Below, in pieces: positions 61,310 through 64,000 of a stretch of 64,000 bases of DNA. Below the pieces are notes generated by a model, which worked only from the letters and a program-made list of their open reading frames with translations, searched no databases and was not told where the DNA came from. Source of the stretch: Enterobacteriaceae endosymbiont of Plateumaris consimilis (GTDB lineage Bacteria; Pseudomonadota; Gammaproteobacteria; Enterobacterales; Enterobacteriaceae); NCBI RefSeq assembly GCF_012563145.1, contig NZ_CP046230.1, positions 2,333-66,332 on the forward strand, given 5' to 3'. The translations under genes were made by a program, and so were the position numbers. Every line of letters begins with the position of its first letter. Position 1 is the stretch's first letter.

Positions 61310-62239
61310 ATGAATGTTAAAGCAGAAAAAATAATTAAAAAAAATCAATATACTAATTTAGTTACTAAAGCAACAAATTTAGCTATTTTATTATCTTTAA
61401 CATTATTAATAATGAAAATATTAGCTTGGTGGTATACTAAATCTATTAGTATGTTAGCTGCATGTATAGATTCTTTAGTAGATATTACTTCTTCAACTAT
61501 TAACTTATTCATTATATTTTATTCATTACGTCCAGCAGATTCAGAACATACTTTTGGTCATGGTAAAGCTGAATCATTATCAGCATTAGCACAAAGTATG
61601 TTTATTTCAGGATCAACTTTATTTTTATGTTTAAATAGTATTAAATATTTATCTAATCCTGAAAAATTACATTATCCAATGATTGGAATATTAGTAATAA
61701 TAATTTCATTTTTTTTAACTTTAATATTAGTTATATTTCAAAAAAAAGTTATATATAAAACAAATAGCCAAGCAACACATGCTGACATGATACATTATGA
61801 ATCAGATATATTAATTAATAGTGCAATTTTAATTGCTTTAGTTTTAAATTATTTTGGAATACATAGAGCAGATTCATTAATAGCATTAATAGTAGGTTTA
61901 TTTATATTTTATAATGCATTTAAAATTGGATATAAAGCAATTCAATCTTTATTAGATCAAGCTTTACCTAATAAAGAAAAAAAAATAATAATAAATTTAG
62001 TCAGTTCATGGCCAGGAGTAAAAGGTGCACATCAATTAAAAACTAGAAAATCTGGTCCAACACGTTTTATTCAATTACATTTAGTATTAGATGATTATTT
62101 ACCTTTATTAGAATCACATTCTATTGCAGAACAAATAGAAATAGCTTTAAACGAAAAATTTCCTAATGCAGATATAATAATACATCAAGATCCATATTCA
62201 GTTGTTTCAGAACAATATAAAGGATATTTTAAAAATTAA
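61310..62239 (+). CDS. fieF: Cation-diffusion-facilitator FieF (ferrous iron/zinc efflux)
   Basis: Inner-membrane proton antiporter that exports Fe(II)/Zn(II). It has 309 residues (E. coli 300), six membrane helices and a cytoplasmic C-terminal domain. The tetrahedral metal site is complete: Asp54 and Asp58 in DSLVD, His162 and Asp166 in HADMIHYESD, matching E. coli Asp45/Asp49/His153/Asp157 with a constant offset of 9. TFGHGKAESLSALAQSMFIS and SWPGVKGAHQLKTRKSGPT are conserved. fieF-pfkA is E. coli order. A metal exporter kept in a reduced genome suggests metal stress in the host cell (inference). Confidence 0.95.
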   Translation: MNVKAEKIIKKNQYTNLVTKATNLAILLSLTLLIMKILAWWYTKSISMLAACIDSLVDITSSTINLFIIFYSLRPADSEHTFGHGKAESLSALAQSMFISGSTLFLCLNSIKYLSNPEKLHYPMIGILVIIISFFLTLILVIFQKKVIYKTNSQATHADMIHYESDILINSAILIALVLNYFGIHRADSLIALIVGLFIFYNAFKIGYKAIQSLLDQALPNKEKKIIINLVSSWPGVKGAHQLKTRKSGPTRFIQLHLVLDDYLPLLESHSIAEQIEIALNEKFPNADIIIHQDPYSVVSEQYKGYFKN

Positions 62240-62284
62240 CAATATAATTTTAATTCAAATATTTAAAACAAAAAAGAGGTTTAT

Positions 62285-63247
62285 ATGATTAATAAAATAG
62301 GAATTCTCACTAGTGGTGGTGATTCACCAGGAATGAATGCTGCTATTAGAGGAATTGTAAGAACTGCAATAGGTAATAATATTGAAGTATTTGGAATATA
62401 TGATGGTTATTTAGGATTATGTAGCAATAATATAAAAAAATTAAATAGACATAGTGTATCAGATATTATTAATAGAGGTGGTACTTTTTTAGGTTCTGCA
62501 AGATTTCCACAATTTAAATATCTTAAAATACGTAAGTTAGCTATTAAAAATATGCAAAATTATGGTATTAATGCTTTAGTAGTTATTGGTGGAGATGGTT
62601 CTTATATGGGTGCAAAATCTTTAACAGAAATGGGATTTCCATGTATTGGGATACCAGGAACTATTGATAATGATGTAGTAGGTACAGATTATAGTATTGG
62701 ATACTTTACAGCATTAGAAACAGTTGTTCAAGCAATTGATCGTTTACGAGATACTTCTTCATCTCATCAAAGAATATCATTAGTAGAAATAATGGGCCGA
62801 TATTGTGGAGATTTAACTTTAGCTGCTGCTATTGCTGGAGGATGTGAATTTATTGTTTTACCTGAAATACCTTACAATCAAAATGATTTAGTGGATGAAA
62901 TTAAATTAGGAATAGACAAAGGTAAAAAACATGCTATAGTATTAATTACAGAATATATTTGTGATATTAATAAATTAGCAAAGTTTATTGAAACCAAAAT
63001 AAAACGTGAAACAAGAACAACTGTATTAGGTCATATTCAAAGAGGAGGTTCTCCTGTTGCGTATGATCGTATTTTAGCTTCTCGTATGGGTGCATATTCA
63101 GTAGAATTATTATGTAAAGGATATGGTGGTAAATGTATAGGAGTTATAAATGGTAAAATGGTTCATAATGATATTATTTATGCTATTAAAAAAATGCAAA
63201 GAGTTTTCAATAATGATTTATTAGATACTGCTAAAAAATTATATTAA
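62285..63247 (+). CDS. pfkA: 6-phosphofructokinase I
   Basis: ATP-dependent phosphorylation of fructose-6-phosphate; 320 residues, as in E. coli. ATP site [15 protein letters not shown] (9-23), the catalytic [17 protein letters not shown] and [13 protein letters not shown] are intact. AGAGG precedes the ATG. It follows fieF, as in E. coli. It shows that glycolysis from hexose is retained. Confidence 0.98.
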   Translation: MINKIGILTSGGDSPGMNAAIRGIVRTAIGNNIEVFGIYDGYLGLCSNNIKKLNRHSVSDIINRGGTFLGSARFPQFKYLKIRKLAIKNMQNYGINALVVIGGDGSYMGAKSLTEMGFPCIGIPGTIDNDVVGTDYSIGYFTALETVVQAIDRLRDTSSSHQRISLVEIMGRYCGDLTLAAAIAGGCEFIVLPEIPYNQNDLVDEIKLGIDKGKKHAIVLITEYICDINKLAKFIETKIKRETRTTVLGHIQRGGSPVAYDRILASRMGAYSVELLCKGYGGKCIGVINGKMVHNDIIYAIKKMQRVFNNDLLDTAKKLY

Positions 63248-63282
63248 ATTTTAATTTAAAAATATAATTATTTGAGAACACA

Positions 63283-63576
63283 ATGAATAAAATAAAAATT
63301 TTTAAAAGAAATATAACAGGAAAAAAAACAAATAAATGGTTACGTATTAATGGTAAAATACCAGCCATAATATATGGTAATAAAAAAAAAGAAATACCTA
63401 TTTTTATTAAAAATAAAGATTTATTAAGTATAAATCATTATTTATTAAATAACAAATATCAGATATTACAATTAGTTGATGAAAATAATAGACTCATTAG
63501 AGTTAAAATTTCTGGTATTCAATATCATCCTTATCAACTAACTAAAATATATCATATGGATTTTTTAAGGTTATAA
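63283..63576 (+). CDS. rplY: Ribosomal protein bL25
   Basis: 5S rRNA-binding protein of the 50S central protuberance. It has 97 residues (E. coli 94, single-domain form). Landmarks: N-terminal KRNITGKKTNKWLRINGKIP, AIIYGNKKKEIPI, QILQLVDENNRLIRVKISGI, and QYHPYQLTKIYHMDFLRL at the end. It is 35 nt downstream of pfkA on the same strand and convergent with dapB. Confidence 0.94.
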   Translation: MNKIKIFKRNITGKKTNKWLRINGKIPAIIYGNKKKEIPIFIKNKDLLSINHYLLNNKYQILQLVDENNRLIRVKISGIQYHPYQLTKIYHMDFLRL

Positions 63577-63582
63577 GTAAAT

Positions 63583-63610
63583 TATAAAAAATAATATTTA
63601 ATTTTTTATA
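63583..63610. terminator. A/T-only hairpin between rplY and dapB
   Basis: TATAAAAAAT (63583-63592) pairs perfectly with ATTTTTTATA (63601-63610), 8-nt loop; a further U-G pair is possible outward. The right arm contains the dapB stop codon (63606-63608). Terminator function for the convergent pair is inferred. Confidence 0.4.
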
Positions 63611-64000
63611 GTTCTAAAACATCACACATATCATATATTCCTTTTTTTTGGATATTAGAAATCCATACAGCAGCTTTTAAAGCTCCTTCAGCAAAAGTTA
63701 ATCTATTAGAAGCTTTATGTATTAATTCAATTTGCTCGCCGATAGAAGATAAAATTATTTGATGTTCACCATAAATATCACCAGCTCTTATAGAATGACA
63801 ATTAACTTTATTAAAAATTTTATGATTGAAATAATTTGAAATAATATTTTTTATAGATAATGCTGTTCCTGAAGGACAATCTATTTTATTTTTATGATGT
63901 TTTTCAATAATATCAATATCTATAATATTTTTTTGTTTATTAAAAATTTTAGATATATTTTTTAATATTGTAAATATTATATTAATTCCTATACTAAAAT
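63606..64000 (-). CDS. dapB: 4-hydroxy-tetrahydrodipicolinate reductase DapB, 3' part
   Basis: Second enzyme of the diaminopimelate/lysine route. Only the C-terminal 130 or so residues lie in the window; the gene runs off the right edge. Reading the minus strand gives FSIGINIIFTILKN, the active-site EKHHKNKIDCPSGTA (family DAPSGTA, with Ala changed to Cys), IRAGDIYGEHQIIL, IELIHKASNRLTFAEGALKA and the end YDMCDVLEL followed by TAA. All correspond to E. coli DapB in order. It is convergent with rplY. Nothing suggests a pseudogene in the visible part. Confidence 0.93.
   Translation of the reverse strand, partial: FSIGINIIFTILKNISKIFNKQKNIIDIDIIEKHHKNKIDCPSGTALSIKNIISNYFNHKIFNKVNCHSIRAGDIYGEHQIILSSIGEQIELIHKASNRLTFAEGALKAAVWISNIQKKGIYDMCDVLEL

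Overview
The window is a stretch of chromosome from a strongly AT-rich, genome-reduced gammaproteobacterium of the Enterobacterales type. It looks like a long-established nutritional endosymbiont, probably of an insect. The evidence is as follows. Almost every protein is a recognisable, near full-length homologue of an Escherichia coli single-copy gene. Intergenic DNA is almost pure A+T, and only RNA genes and a few well-conserved genes (mreB, hspQ, csrA) carry appreciable G+C. There are no phage, IS, integrase or CRISPR signatures. Small E. coli-like synteny blocks survive inside a heavily reshuffled order, with neighbours deleted from within the blocks. I cannot name the species from sequence alone.

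Layout. 1-3150: 23S and 5S rRNA, followed at once by murB as at E. coli rrnB. 4.2-8.2 kb: aroQ divergent from mreB-mreC, a rotting tldD pseudogene, tusE and tRNA-Ser(UGA). 8.3-12.2 kb: rsmI, rnpB (RNase P RNA), folD, tRNA-Arg(UCU), metB, tRNA-Lys and tRNA-Val. 12.3-15.4 kb: gltX, hspQ, alr. 15.5-20.8 kb: a complete gsiABCD-type glutathione/peptide ABC importer operon. 20.8-28.6 kb: metG (C-terminally shortened), a YdjM-like membrane protein, rnb, ssb, rpoH, ftsY, rsmD, tusA. 28.7-33.0 kb: recA, alaS, csrA, tRNA-Ser(GCU), tRNA-Arg(ACG), the classic E. coli order minus recX. 33-46.6 kb, all on the minus strand: metE, dapD, ligA, cysS, dnaB, dusA, der, bamB, hisS. 47-51.5 kb: tadA, glyA, yajL, then ribD-ribH-nusB on the other strand. 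51.8-57.2 kb: leuABCD and adk. 57.3-64 kb: dapA, glyS-glyQ, fieF, pfkA, rplY, and the 3' part of dapB cut by the window edge.

How the genes fit together. Essential amino-acid supply is prominent: leucine (leuABCD), the lysine/diaminopimelate route (dapA, dapB, dapD), methionine (metB, metE with C1 units from glyA and folD) and a shikimate step (aroQ). Riboflavin (ribD, ribH) is the vitamin contribution seen here. The gsi importer could bring in host glutathione as a sulfur or cysteine source for MetB and the TusA/TusE thiolation relay; this link is inference. Peptidoglycan and shape genes (murB, alr, dap, mreBC) imply a retained cell wall. Six tRNA genes and six aminoacyl-tRNA synthetases (GluRS, MetRS, AlaRS, CysRS, HisRS and two-subunit GlyRS) are present. 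TadA is retained together with its substrate tRNA-Arg(ACG).

No unmistakably novel system was found. The observations most worth a second look are: A/T-only hairpins sitting on both stop codons at convergent gene pairs; loss of a conserved substrate-loop motif in RibD and of one zinc ligand in GluRS; long in-frame poly(A) tracts (14 A in cysS); the retained gsi importer; and murB starting 26 nt after 5S rRNA with no visible terminator between.
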